DNA of 64,000 nt from Adineta ricciae (GCA_905250025.1 CAJNOJ010000028.1:310001-374000); one strand, 5' to 3'; counted from the stretch's first letter, positions 43,712-58,300 are shown. Notes: generated by a model from the letters alone, not told the origin. Made by a program: numbers and translations.

Positions 43712-46370
43712 ATGCGCGTTGCAATCATTATCAGTCTTTCAATTTTATTTATTGTTATTATCATGGCTTTGGCTTGGTGTTTGACTCTTTTAGCAACCAT
43801 CAGTCTGGGTACGAGTATCGATGTACTTGTTCCAATATCCACACAAAAACCGGATGCATCGCTCTACACGAATATTGTTCATCCACGTCAACCACAACGA
43901 TTAAACTTAGCTTCTAAACGACCACTACATACGAATAAGTTCTATACCAATCCAATTATTGGTTCAGGAGAAAATCCGATTATTGCTCAACCGTATGTTC
44001 TCTTGGTAAATCCTTCATCACCATTTGGTGTGTCGATTTCATGTACGGAACAACAAGCGTTTGGACCACAAATCGATAGTACGCGAGTGAAGTACTTCAT
44101 CAATGTTATCTTGAAAAATATGCAAGTGAGTGCCACTGAGTTTACTGCACGAAACTTTGAGGTGATCAATGTTGATGATCCAGGCTTTTCATTTACTTTG
44201 AAAATGTTTCAACAAGGTTCACAAGCGTCGATTACAATGCCGATTGTTCGCGGTATGGCTTATGTTACATTCGAGTACAACTCTGCCACACCAAAGATCT
44301 CTACAGCTCATGCTATTTTTTCGGTCAATGGTCAATCGTCAGGCAAGATAACAGGCAAACGTTTCGAAGTTTCCCTAAATAATGGCCAAACCTGGATTAT
44401 CTATGCACTCAATGGTGACATTACGTTAGAGCTTCGTGATAATCAATTATTTGGCACACAAGCCATTACAAATGTACTTCGTTTAACCAAGAAACAAGGC
44501 GATTCCTATGCTAATTCTCTTCTCGACTCACACGCTGCTGTTTATCCTACAGGATGTCAGTTGAAAGCTGATGTTACTGGTTCGAAAGGTACATACACAT
44601 TTCTTTGGGAACGTAAGGGTGATATTACCAAAACTTTACTTCATTATACATTCGCTCACCATCGGGAAGTCATGACATCAGGAAGTGCAACAGGAACGCC
44701 AGTGCTGACCAAATCAGCAAGTAAGGGTCCCATGGTCGGATATGTTGGAAACATTTGGATCATGGAGGAAAAGTCTCTCTCGACTATGGGTTTTCTTGCC
44801 CCACGTGCACCAGCGGCACAGTATGAAGACCGTATTGTTGCGCAATTGATCAAAGATATCAATGCCGGAGTTAATTTGGGTGTAACGGATTACTATTTTA
44901 CTGGTAAAGCTTTTCATAAGTACGCATTATTGTGTCTACTGGCCGATTATTATCGTGAAACATCGCTACGAACTGAGTGCATAAGAAAACTGCAAGAAGG
45001 TTTTGATGTTTTGCTACAAGGGAAGAATAGCAATGCATTGAAATACGACACCACTTGGTATGGTCTTGTCTCTGCCGCCGGTTTACCGTTAGTATAGATA
45101 CTCATCGATTGAGAATGTTTCAACGTTGTTTTCATATTACGTTTCAGTGCAAATCAAGAATTAGCTGACTTCGGTAATTCGTATTATAATGATCATCATT
45201 ACCACTGGGGATATTTCATTCAAACGGGAGCTATTCTTGCGTATCTTGATTCTAGTTATACGCCAAAACTCAAAGGTTGGGTCGACGCATTGATTCGAGA
45301 CTCGAATAATCCATCGACACAAGATACGCATTTCCCCCAATTTCGTTATTTCGATTGGTTTTCAGGACATAGTTGGAGTCAAGTAAGGAAGATCGTTGTT
45401 TTCCTTTTTGAATAACTTCCAGAAAAAAGCTGATTGTTTCTATTAGGGTTTGTTCGAATCGGCTGACGGCAAAGATCAAGAATCGACGTCGGAAGAAGTT
45501 AATTATCATTATGGTGTAGCCCTCTGGGGTTTAGCTACGGGTTCAAAAACGACCGAAGGTCTTGGCCGCTTGATGTTAGCTGTTGCTAAACGTGCAATTC
45601 AAACATATTTCCTCATGGATAGCGCCAATAAAGTGATGCCAAAAGAATATATTGCTAACAAAGTAACAGGTATTTTCTTTGAAAACAAGGCAGATTATGC
45701 CACATGGTTTGGTCCTAATCCAGAGTTTATTCATGGTATTCAGTAAGTAGTTATACGAAAGAAGTAGTTCGTTGTTAACATGTAATGTAAAATAGAATGC
45801 TTCCATCGACACCAATTACCGAAGAAGTACGTCTTCCGAAATTTGTCCAAGAAGAATGGGATACGATTATTAGCAAAGTTGTTCCCAGTGTTACGGGAGG
45901 ATGGAAAAGTATTTTATACACAAATTATGCTATCCTCAATCGCGGAGAAGCGTTTAACCAATTACTAACTGTACCACTAGATGATGGTTTAACACGCGCT
46001 TGGGCTCTTGTATATATTCATACTTTACCTTTTTAATAGAAGATTTTCTCCTTCTAATTTATTTCAGTACTGGGCGGCGACGAGACCAAATACAAATGAT
46101 GGTACTGGAACTTTAACAACAACTAATCCGTCGTCAGTTACTACAACAGGTGCGCCATCCACTGGAGGAGAATGCACTTTACCTGCTGGTGCTTCTTGTA
46201 CATCGTTAACTTCACCCGGTGATGCTGCCGCTGGTCTCGGTATGTACTATGATGCCAGTTGTTCTCAAGGTGGTGTTGGTTGTAATCATATCCAACCCAA
46301 TTGTCGTCTCTGTGCAAAGAATCCAGCAGTTGTTAACAATCCTTTTCTTAAATGTCCTTCGTGTGTTTAA
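43712..46370 (+). CDS. GH81 endo-1,3-beta-glucanase with cysteine-rich C-terminus
   Basis: Glycoside hydrolase family 81 cleaves beta-1,3-glucan of fungal, oomycete or algal walls. Exons: 43712-45087, 45148-45382, 45447-45742, 45796-46009, 46068-46370; 2424 nt, 807 residues. The first 33 residues are strongly hydrophobic, a signal peptide or signal anchor. N-terminal domain shows PLHTNKFYTNPIIGSGENPI. Family signatures: DFGNSYYNDHHYHWGYFIQT with the conserved Asp, FDWFSGHSWSQGLFESADGK, and DQESTSEEVNYHYGVALWG with the catalytic-type Glu residues. The donor GTTAGT after exon 1 is needed to join GLP to ANQELADFGN. A Thr/Ser/Pro linker leads to a tail with ten cysteines (LGMYYDASCSQGGVGC, NCRLCAKNP). 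GH81 is typical of fungi, oomycetes, plants and bacteria, not animals, so transfer is likely. Confidence 0.93.
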
Positions 46371-46537
46371 GAGAACAGACTCTGTGATCGTTTATTAACA
46401 AAAAAAACTCTTGACATAATCAGTATTTTATTATTAAATGTATGTATATCTATTCATCTATAATGCATATCTGACATCATTTCTATTCAATTCATCAAAG
46501 AAAAAACCCTAACATTAGTAAAAATATATCAATTGAG

Positions 46538-48907
<2,370 letters not shown>

Positions 48908-49219
48908 CTATAATTCAACATAGATAGAAAATGTTTGGATGCTTTTTAGTTTGACGTTTAGACACATGAATCAAAAAGAGTATTTGTCCGTGTAACCACA
49001 CGCCCTCCTTTCGATGGCATTTTATGTCGGAGGTAGATATCAGAGAAGTGTTTAATCGCATGAGCGTTAATAACAAGATCAACAAGAAAAGAAGAAAAGA
49101 TGAAACATAAAAGAAATCAATAATGGTAAAGTCTTGTTTAAAAAAAGAGAGAAAAGTGTTAACGCAAGTTTAATAAGTCATGTTTCTGTTAATATTCATC
49201 GAAGAAACCGACAATTGAA
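48908..49219. other. Short intergenic gap between PSMB2 and FIGNL1
   Basis: 312 bp, A/T-rich, no gene. On the minus strand it ends in an AG acceptor directly touching the FIGNL1 ATG, so FIGNL1 may belong to the same transcript as PSMB2 and TIMM8. Confidence 0.5.
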
Positions 49220-49955
49220 CTAAGTATGAATATCCATCATATCAGCACTTGTTTGTAATTCGACTTCATGTGGTTTTCCAACGACGACCTTCTCCGGATA
49301 CATATTATCAAGAACACGAATACCTTGTGCATCGATAATTCGTACGAATACGCAATGTGGATAAGCAGCCATACGTTTACCGAGTTCATTGACAATAGTT
49401 TGTAACATAAATAATGCTTCATCAACTGTTAAATCTTCTTTCCATAGTCGATCTCCAATACCCAAGGCAAAAAATTGACAAAAACCATGAGCAACGACGT
49501 TAGCAGAAACCATTGCACCGAGATAATCAATGGAATACAATTGCGCCCGATCTTTGTCACGTTCGTTTGTTGAATAACCACCAACAACAAGGTTAGCGAG
49601 AAATGAATTACGAGAACGAAGTGACGTGGCCATTTCATGGCGTGTGAAATTCGCGCAAGCATACGGAGATAGCTCAATTCCATTGATCATTTTATATAAT
49701 TGAATGTTTTTACCGACATATTCAGCGAATTGAACTACATCACCTGGTTCACCGGCTATAAGAAAACAATCACAACAGTTCTTTCGTCTATTTGAAAATG
49801 TGAAACTTACCGGCAAGCATGGCACAGTGTTCACTTAATTTAAATAATCGATTTGTATCGAATTTCATATTAAGTATGCCATATTTTGTAGTATTTGCGT
49901 CTTGTGCTAACAAAACGAAATCCTTTCCTCGAATACCGATAATTGATTCAACCAT
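49220..49955 (-). CDS. PSMB2: Proteasome subunit beta type-2 (beta4)
   Basis: Non-catalytic beta4 subunit of the 20S core. Exons: 49955-49811 and 49755-49220; 681 nt, 226 residues (human 201). Starts MVESIIGIRGKDFVLLA, without the N-terminal Thr of active beta subunits. Family core: GEPGDVVQFAEYVGKNIQLY, LSPYACANFTRHEMA, LRSRNSFLANLVVGGY, YSIDYLGAM, VVAHGFCQFFALGIGDRL, CVFVRIIDAQGIRVLDN. The splice joins LA to AGEPGD. TIMM8 lies 116 bp upstream on the same strand. Confidence 0.95.
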
Positions 49956-49967
49956 ATCTTTTCTAAT

Positions 49968-49978
49968 CTAAAACAGTG
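49968..49978 (-). promoter_or_regulatory. Splice acceptor upstream of PSMB2 (candidate trans-splice site)
   Basis: Minus-strand T-rich tract ending in TTTAG, 12 bp before the PSMB2 ATG and about 95 bp after the TIMM8 stop. Inferred from position. Confidence 0.55.
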
Positions 49979-50071
49979 GACATGGATGGGGAAATTATTT
50001 TTTTATTTCAGACTAAAAGTATTATTCGAAGAAAATATTCAAAAACGAAAACACACAAATTATACGTCAGT

Positions 50072-50488
50072 CTACCAAAATTTCCAACTACTTTTCTTCT
50101 CGTCTTTCTTAGTCGATGGTGATGACAATGGATCGAATTCCATTGAAAATTCTGGCGTCCGAAGACCCATATCTGGTGAGCCTAAGGAAAAATCTGTTGA
50201 TGTATTGAATTCATTCGATTTCATTGATGCAACAGCAGCCGCGCCTTCTTGACCAAGTTTGTTGATGATATAATTACTTGAATCAATAAAACGTTCAACA
50301 CAATTGGCTAAGCAGGTTTCACTACGCCCGTCAAGTCTCGACGATATACTTGGTGCACATAGATCCCAACATTGGTCAGTTAAACTATGTACAACTGACT
50401 GAAATCGTTGCTTTTGGTTTTCTTGTTCAATGAAGGCTGCTAATTGTGGATCGCCTATGCCTTGACTAGAACCTCCCGATAGATCCAT
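50072..50488 (-). CDS. TIMM8A: Mitochondrial import inner membrane translocase subunit Tim8
   Basis: Small Tim chaperone of the intermembrane space, partner of Tim13, carrying hydrophobic precursors to TIM22. Single exon, 138 residues. Matches TIMM8A/B: DPQLAAFIEQENQKQRFQ, twin CX3C motifs CWDLC and CLANC at the usual spacing, then NCVERFIDSSNYIINKLGQ. The family is normally near 90-97 residues; this copy has a tail of about 45 residues, Ser/Pro/Asp-rich and ending KKSSWKFW. No intron. Part of a same-strand cluster with PSMB2 (116 bp downstream) and the CRACD-like gene (171 bp upstream). Confidence 0.94.
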   Translation of the reverse strand: MDLSGGSSQGIGDPQLAAFIEQENQKQRFQSVVHSLTDQCWDLCAPSISSRLDGRSETCLANCVERFIDSSNYIINKLGQEGAAAVASMKSNEFNTSTDFSLGSPDMGLRTPEFSMEFDPLSSPSTKKDEKKSSWKFW

Positions 50489-50507
50489 TCAAAACGTCTA
50501 TGCAAAT

Positions 50508-50516
50508 CTAAAAACA
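50508..50516 (-). promoter_or_regulatory. Splice acceptor upstream of TIMM8 (candidate trans-splice site)
   Basis: Minus-strand TTTTTAG, 19 bp before the TIMM8 ATG. The gene itself is intronless, so a cis-acceptor here would need a 5' UTR intron; a spliced leader is the alternative. Confidence 0.5.
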
Positions 50517-50659
50517 ATAATTATGAAAAATCGTTCTGTTTGAAGATAGATAGCTCATCGGTAGATATCAAGTTTCTTTATACAAATTGGAAGAGCAAAT
50601 CACATACGCACAAACTGTTATTGCAAAAAAAGTGAAGATATAAAAGCAAAAAGTAAAAT

Positions 50660-53557
50660 TTATTTGTCGAAAAATTGAATCAAGTTGTTGATTCGATTTG
50701 GTCGATCAGCCTTCAATGCTCGAATGGAATCCTATTGTTAAAAATTCAAGGAATGTTCTCGTTCTATTTTATAAACAAAACTTTACTCGTTCAGATGCAT
50801 TTGATACTGTTATAGGAGGTGATGCTTGTCGACTGACTACTGGTTCGAACATTGATTTTCTATTTGATCGAAGATCTTCGGGCTTATTTTCTGTACTCGT
50901 AGTTAAATTTGATGAGAGAGTGATTTGTTTTCGAGATATGAGAATTGATTCAGTGGTTGGTGTCGTTTGTCCGGCAGATTCATCATGAGAAGGTTTTTCA
51001 ATGGATATTGTCTGACTAAAAAGACAAGTTATGATAGTTCGGTTGTAAACGAATCATGAGCTTTACAATTTGCTTTGCTTTTGTTTGGCGATGTCAATCC
51101 AAGAGGCTGTTGGCTGATTATCAGTCGTTGCAACTTTATTATTTGTTGGCAAATGTACACCGCCCACTGTTTTCCTTCGATTTGGCGACTGTATTCTAGA
51201 AGGATTTTCAGCCAACTTCATCGTTGATACATAATGTGGCACGATCGGTTCATTCTCGTTCGGCACTGGTTTCGTTGGTTCTTCTTTAATGGTTGTAGAT
51301 GAAACTGTTATCGTTAGTGGTTCATGCGAGACAGGTGACTCAAATGGAATCTCTTCTTTTTTCGTTATATTATGTTTTTTCAGCTGACTGAAAACATTTT
51401 CGAATTCGTTGACCGTTCGGCTGTCGCTATTCGAGGGTATATGTACAGTGAGTGGTCGTAAACGTGTTCTTGCCAATGGTGACTGTTCTCGTGTTTGAAT
51501 AGGAATGTTCGCTGATGATTGATTTTCATCGGTAGGTAAAACTTTCGATAATTGCAATCGTGATTGTTTGAATAAATCGAAATTATCATAAATATGTTCT
51601 TCAGGCGGTGAATGTGGTCGCGGTTCTTCGTCCTGATGTTCGTGCTCCTGTTTATCTTCTGCATTATCGTCGTTGTCGATGCTTTCATCATAGTTTGTCC
51701 TTCGATATATCGATCGATTGGTAAGTTTAACTTCTTTCGGATATTTACAACTGACAGATCGTTGGATAGATGATACGTTAGTGGATAACATTTTCTCGGC
51801 TGAACGTCCACGAAGACGCGAGCGCGCCGAATCCAACTCATCAAGTTTAACAATCAACTGTGTTTGTACTATCGACTAGAAAAGATTAAAGAGAGAAAAT
51901 GAAAACTTTTTTGATATTATTGTCCTTGATCTTTACTTCAGCTGGTGGTAAAGATGAAGTTTGCTCTTGAAAAGGTGCTGAACATAATAAATCGTTTTGA
52001 TTATCATCAGTCTCCTTGACCGTGCCCAACTGTTTCGAAAAGAAAGACAACAACAACGATTAGAACACATCTCAATAAATTACTATTTACCTTCTGTTTA
52101 GCCGTTTGCCGTAGTTTGTTTTTGACTGCGATACGATCTCGAGCAGCCGAATGTTCCAATTGCTGACTAGTCAATTGAAGCGAAGGTAATGATGTGTATA
52201 ATCCTGAATTAATATAATCAACAGCCATAAATACATATATATTTCTTTTTTGTTTATTTTCAATCTATTTACCGTCATCTGTTTCGTGACACGACTGCAG
52301 AAATGTTTCCTATGAAAACAAATTTCTTTGTAGGCAATATAAAAACGAAAAGAAGCAAGTCTATTCTTACGCTGATGGAAGACATTTGATCACCTATGGA
52401 TACGTACGATGACGAGCTATGTGATGATGTCTAATATGAAAACAAAATGCGTATTTAATAAAAATAAAATATCAATGCCTCAATGAATAATCATCTTATC
52501 ATCGTCAGTGAATTCTTTTCTCTTTTTCTTTCTCTTTCTTCGTATACACACGTCTATGAATAATCACAACTATCAATGAAATAAATAAATCGTGCTTACA
52601 TTCGAGCAAACTGGCTTTGTTGGAATGCTTATCGGTGATGATGGAGAGATTAATCGACGTCCAGAAGTGATACCACCACCAGCAGCGGCCAATTTCTCTA
52701 CCTAAGAGTATCCAATATGTACATGCTGGAACAACGAAACTCTTTCATCTTTAGGTCACCTGCACTTTAATCAGTGGACTTATATTATTACGAGACATGA
52801 TCTTCGAAAAGTATTTTGCTGCAACGTAATAGTCAAAAACAAGGCAGGGTTTTCTTATGTTCGCTAAAGGGTGACGTTGACGATAATATGAGAATAAATA
52901 GGCAGGATGAATAAGGAAGCGAGAGAAAGGGGGAGGCAAAGAGAAAGGGAGCAAAAGAAAGGTAACGATATACTCAAAAAAAACCGTCGAACACGCAAAA
53001 CGAAGGAAAAAAAGAAATGACGAGGAGGGAAACAAACGAAAACAAGTTGGCATGCATTTGTTAATGTTGATGTTAATCATTATATTCTTTTTATAAGCAG
53101 GTCACTTTTTTTCCTCTCTCTTTGACACATACAATGAACTTATCCATATACATGCAAGGGTGTAAAAGAAAATGGTAGCTTTTCTTTTCTTTACTTTTGT
53201 AACTACATATATACCTGACATTTAATTCATATCAATTCTATATGATCAAAGTAGAAGAAGACGAGAAACATTTTGATTGACATATATGCACAAAAGAAGA
53301 AAAAGTCGGATCATATTACATACCTGACTTGTTGCTAGATCATTACTTTTGGTATCAAGAATATAACAAGTTGTACGGATTGATACAATATCATTCAGAC
53401 TACTTTCGGAGTCTGTCTTTTGAATCGATGTTATTTCACTAACATGACAGAAGGAAAGATTCAATAAAGAAGAATGTCTTCCGTAGCACACTTACGGTTC
53501 AAACAGTAAATCATTGACTGAACGACCGTTAAATCTATCATGAAGATATTTTATCAT
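50660..53557 (-). CDS. Large disordered protein, CRACD (KIAA1211)-like, two alternative first exons
   Basis: Exons shared by both forms: 52701-52600, 52430-52371, 52309-52273, 52203-52091, 52029-51937, 51875-51067, 51015-50787, 50731-50660. Form a starts at 53557 (53557-53496, 53438-53324; 563 residues); form b starts at 52798 (52798-52760; 517 residues). Both join in phase and both totals divide by three. The protein is mostly low-complexity, acidic and Ser/Pro-rich. Best-conserved pieces are SAARDRIAVKNKLRQTAKQ, LDELDSARSRLRGRSAEKML, TASWIDIAKQKQSKF and the end RALKADRPNRINNLIQFF. The SAARDRIAVK and WIDIAKQKQ elements recall the CRACD/KIAA1211 group, actin-capping inhibitors, but this is from memory and weak. 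Confidence 0.6.
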
Positions 53558-53718
53558 TTTGGCTTCTAAATGAATGACATCAATTTATGACAGTCAATGA
53601 GTTTGACATTGAATACATTTACTAAACCTACAAAATGTAGGTTTGGATTTAACAATCTAAAACGAAGAAACACAAATTCAAGCGCCACAAAGATAGTTAC
53701 AATTTTTGTTCTTTTATT

Positions 53719-54069
53719 ATGCGCTTGTTATTACATTCAAACATGCCATTGATTTCGAATGAAACTCTTAGCAATTGTCTGCTTTTATTTATCGGAGTTT
53801 ATACTTTCTGTGTTTGCATCCTCGTCTATATACTAATTCGATTGTTGAAATATTATCTCAAACAAAAACGATTCAGCAGCGAGATCATCGATTCATCCGC
53901 AGTAACGACCGGCATCTTACTAAAAATTCACGAACAAGGTGTAGCACTTGTAAAAAGCGAATTCGGTATCTTTGAACCAATGATTATTCAAACGCAAAAT
54001 TTACCACCGACTTATACAGAGAACTGGTATAATCAACAACCACCACCAGAATATACTGAACAAGTCTAG
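53719..54069 (+). CDS. Single-pass membrane protein with PPxY motifs
   Basis: Single exon, 116 residues, family not recognised. One transmembrane helix near residues 20-42 (LLLFIGVYTFCVCILVYILI) followed by a basic KYYLKQKR stop-transfer, then a cytosolic-type tail. The C-terminus carries two PY motifs, LPPTYTENW and PPPEYTEQV, ligands for WW domains of NEDD4-type ubiquitin ligases. The layout resembles small NEDD4 adaptor proteins or vesicle cargo adaptors, by architecture only. It is head to head with the CRACD-like form a start, 161 bp apart, so the two may share a promoter. Confidence 0.65.
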   Translation: MRLLLHSNMPLISNETLSNCLLLFIGVYTFCVCILVYILIRLLKYYLKQKRFSSEIIDSSAVTTGILLKIHEQGVALVKSEFGIFEPMIIQTQNLPPTYTENWYNQQPPPEYTEQV

Positions 54070-54411
54070 TAATTTTTTTCTCTCGGAAAAGACGATTCGA
54101 TGGTGTGTGCGTGTGTTACAAAGCAGAAGTTCGAAACTCTCACTATTTTAGAGAATTGCGCACGACATACTGAAAAACTAGCTCTAATTATATATTAAGC
54201 AAGATCCTCTTTCTCTTTTCATGTCATATATGAAAAACTACATTGTCTGCGGTGGATCGATCTATCGCTTTCATTCAAAATCATATCGAAACACAAGACA
54301 AACATTTAAGAGTGAGATATTTTTACTAGCTCACACATAGTAACGATCAAATATACAAAGAAGCAAACAAAAAGAGAAAAACAGTTATATTCACTCTCGA
54401 CATCGATCAGA
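54070..54411. other. Convergent intergenic gap
   Basis: 342 bp between the PPxY gene and the end of the U1-C gene. 3' UTR sequence is expected. No gene seen. Confidence 0.55.
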
Positions 54412-54907
54412 TTATTCATTTGATGGTTTTGGAACCGGCATCGGTGGAATACCGACTGGAGGTGGAATACCCGGTGGCATCATACCAGGTGGAGGTCGTA
54501 GTGTCATCAATGCTGTCATTGCTGCTGGATTTGGTGGTGGGCCAAGCGGCGGCATACCCGGTGGTATTGCGAATGCCCATGGCGGTACGATACCTGGCAT
54601 ACCAGGTCGTGGCGGTGCAATGTTCGGATTGATTAAACGAGGTGCACCCATTGGAAACGGTGCATTGGTAAGTTTACCCGATTTATAAGCTGCTGTTGTT
54701 TGGTCGATCTAATCAAATAAGATATAAATAATGAAACGTTCGACTGTTTGCTTTACTTACTAATTTCTGTGCTTGCTCTTCCATCCATTTCTGGTAATAA
54801 TCACGAACATTTTCTTTGTGTTTTCTACCTTGACAATGAGTTTTGCGTACCGATGGTGAATCGTGAGTGAGATATGTATCACAATAATCACAATAGTATT
54901 TAGGCAT
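54412..54907 (-). CDS. SNRPC: U1 small nuclear ribonucleoprotein C
   Basis: U1 snRNP protein that stabilises 5' splice-site pairing. Exons 54907-54761 and 54708-54412; 444 nt, 147 residues (human 159). The N-terminal matrin-type C2H2 finger is complete: [20 protein letters not shown] followed by [18 protein letters not shown]. The C-terminus is the usual Pro/Met/Gly-rich tail ([19 protein letters not shown]). Together with PRPF40 and SREK1IP1 it is the third U1/5' splice-site protein in the window; this is probably coincidence. Confidence 0.96.
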
Positions 54908-55328
54908 GACGTGAATAGAGACTAGTTACGAAATCAAATAGATTTCCTTCGAGAAAAGATGTAAGCCAAAAAGTAAATGAAAGAAATAAGAAAATGAGAT
55001 TGAGAAAGTATGTCGACAATCAACCAATTGTCGTCTAGAGATTAACCTCCTGACATAAGTGATAGATGTCGCCAAAGGATGCTCCTTTTTTGACATACAG
55101 TTTGATTTCGGACGCAAAGTATCGTACATATAGAAATACGATATCCTCCTAGCGGAATTTTATTTCGATCAAAAAATAAATAAAATAAAATTGAACATAT
55201 TCTTTTCCAAATATTATCTCTAAATAAGAGATTATTATTTTATTAACACTTAAAATCAAATCACACATTCTCTCATATAGTTGTAAATACGAAGTAGAGC
55301 AAAAAACGAATTGTATCCGATAGTTCAT
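54908..55328. other. Intergenic gap between U1-C and the PARP gene
   Basis: 421 bp, A/T-rich, no gene seen. Should contain the 3' UTR of the PARP gene and the U1-C 5' region. Confidence 0.5.
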
Positions 55329-58300
55329 CTATTGATATGTAATTAGATGGTCAGCGTAAGCAACGGCATCGTGATACACCACAAAGATATTCTTTCCGTC
55401 GGTAGTTGTGTCGTAGCCCTGTGGGGGTACTTTCATTTGTGAGTTTCCTACATGTGTTCGGCCGATAAGAACTCGTGCTAAAAACATAGTTCGCTCTCCT
55501 GATACGCCGGGTTTTGCATATGAATGGCTATAGCTGGCATCGGTATGAAAATACACGCCATGACCGTATGCGACACCTACAAAGGAGTAGTTTTATGAAA
55601 AGATCAGCTTTAAACGTAAAAATTCTAACCATTAACACCAGCAAACGACCGATTGAAACATTCTTGGACAATTTGGTTTGCTGAAGTACCAATACATCCG
55701 TGAAATAGCAATCGCTCGTCAAGATTTCCATAACGTCGTTTGTATTCATCTCGGTGAGCGGCATACTAAAATGAAAAGAACATTTACAATGCATTATCTA
55801 TACTTTATCCGTATGGTGAGAGATGTCCATCCATGACATGACGACACTGATTTGTCAAAGTCTGTACCTGTTTGTACCAGCGCTCGTTTTGTATACGTTC
55901 TATTCTCAAAATTTCTCTATAATGCCCATTCATCGTCGTATTGAATTGTCTTAAAACATCTTGATATTCTTTAGAAGAAGATTGTAAAGTAACTCGTTTA
56001 CAATTTTGATCCGACGATTCCCATGTCTACAAGAAACAGTTGTTTGGAAATACAAGAAAGAACATTAAATGGAAACTTACGTCAGGCAATAAGGAATCGA
56101 CTACTTTTCGTCGTATAGTTCGCACATCTGAACCGTGATGTTCTTGCATCAGATTGAATACAATTCGACAACGTTCTTGTTTGTCATTAGAAAAATCAAG
56201 CTAAAAAACAAAATAATATCGTCATTTAGACAACAGCCGAGACAGAATAGGGTAGTGCAAACATTTGGTTGTTTTTTCAGATAGGCATCTTCAATCATGC
56301 CATTTAATTTAAAAGAATATTGTTCCCAATTATCTGAATTAGGCGACACTTCAACAGACCAGATAACGCCTCGTGAGACAGCATGATTACGCGCTTGTTT
56401 ATACGTTTCAGTTGTTAGCTCATAGAACTGCTTTTCAGCTTCATGAACCTAGGGTAAGAGAAAATACAGAGATAAAATAGAGAATTTATTTATCTCTTAC
56501 CGCATCTCTTGGTCCGACTAAAACCACTGTAAAGGCATCTAAATCCAGCGTAGGTTTCACGTGTTGTTTCAAACAATCGTTATAGAATTGATTGATGGTG
56601 CTTTGAGACCAATCTAACAACTCTCTCTTGCCGGCTAATTGTTTTGTTTGCAATGATGATTGAGCTAATTCCAAGATTTCTTGTTTACATTTAGTTAAAT
56701 GTTGAGACTTGGCACTTATCAGCGTTATTTCAGTAACTAGGAAGAAAACTCACACGGCGTACAGATCAGAAAAATATTCTACTTTTTTCATCATATGAAA
56801 CTTTGGAGACCACGCTAGTTTTGCCGATCGTGGAAGTTGATGCTGATGCAGTTGGATTTGATACGGTTGTTCGAGATGATCTAATACTGTTCAGATATTT
56901 GACGAATTCATCAAAGACATTCTTTTGACTGGGTAAAAGAACGAATGATACATCCAATTGATCATTAAGTTTCATTAGCTGTTCCTGAGTTTCATCAATC
57001 ATATGTTTGGCAATGATCGAAGGGTCAAAGCCTAATTTACCACAACCCACGCTTGGAAATGCTGAAGAAAATAGAACAAATAGAATATACAGAATTAATA
57101 CCGATAGAAAACAAACCGATTGATTTGTATTGATTTTGAACCACATAATCGATCGCTGACGTGACAAATTTACTGAGAGATGGCTTTAAGGTATGTGGAT
57201 TAGACGTTCCTGATTGCCAAGGTAGGAAAACTATTTTCTTACACGGTAATGCCCCATTCGATGCTGCACCTGTGTGATTTTTCGTAGCAATCATGGCATC
57301 GTATTGCTTCTGTACCTGAGCACCAGCTTGCGCGATCACGTTTCTGCACATGATCTCCGAAGTAGAACAAACAACAATTATATCGACCTATTCAAAGATA
57401 AATTTAATCAAAAACCAGATGATCGTCAAAATACACACTGTTTGTGTTGTTAAATCTCCAGTGCAGATTGTGATTGTTGAATTTCCAATACTAACACTAC
57501 TTGTAGGTACCAATGGTGCAGCTGCCTGTTGAGGTTGCTTGGCTAAATCTTCTAAATCAGCACCGCGCGCTTTGGGTATTGGAATTTCAATACGTTGAGT
57601 TCGAGACTTTTTCTGAAGAAGGCATTTGTTCTTTACCAACGAGATCAATTGCTCAGATTGTTGAACAATTAGTATGGCGAACGCACTATTCTGTATCTCG
57701 AAAGTTATTTCATCAATCTCTGTTAATGCACTGAGAGTGGCTTTGATTTGTGCATGCATATCGATTGGCGCAAGAAAATCACCATGTTGTTGAAGACGTG
57801 TTAGACTTACATCACACCCATCACCTTTGTATCGCTTTTCGAGTTTCATCAGATCAGCTATACCAACATGTGTTAAATAATCCAGCTAAAAATAAGGAAC
57901 AGTCAAATATATTAAACAGCGTTCTCTAATGTCGAACCTGCTTTCTTGTCAGCGGTATCTTGTGCGATTGAGGAACATATTTACTTTTAAGTTGTTCGAA
58001 CATTTGACGAAACTCTTTAACTAATTTGGTTAAACCGAATAGATACATTGTTTGTTGTTCCACGTGCAAACAGATATCTTTTTTATAATCAATTCGTTGA
58101 CGAATTGTATTTTCTAATACCGTCCAATCTTTTGTAAATTGTGATGAAGATGTTTGAGGAGTATAAGTGATTGTCGCTGAAGAAAACTAATTGTTAATTA
58201 AATCTTCGATCTGTTGTGCATCGACGCCGAATTGAGGATTGTTGACATCGAAATAAGTGACGAGAACAACCGTTGCCGAGATCTTCTGACACGTACAAAT

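Noticed and set aside
50698..50988. Plus-strand ORF of 96 residues
   Set aside because: It is antisense to the last two exons of the CRACD-like gene, which join in frame and end at a sensible stop.
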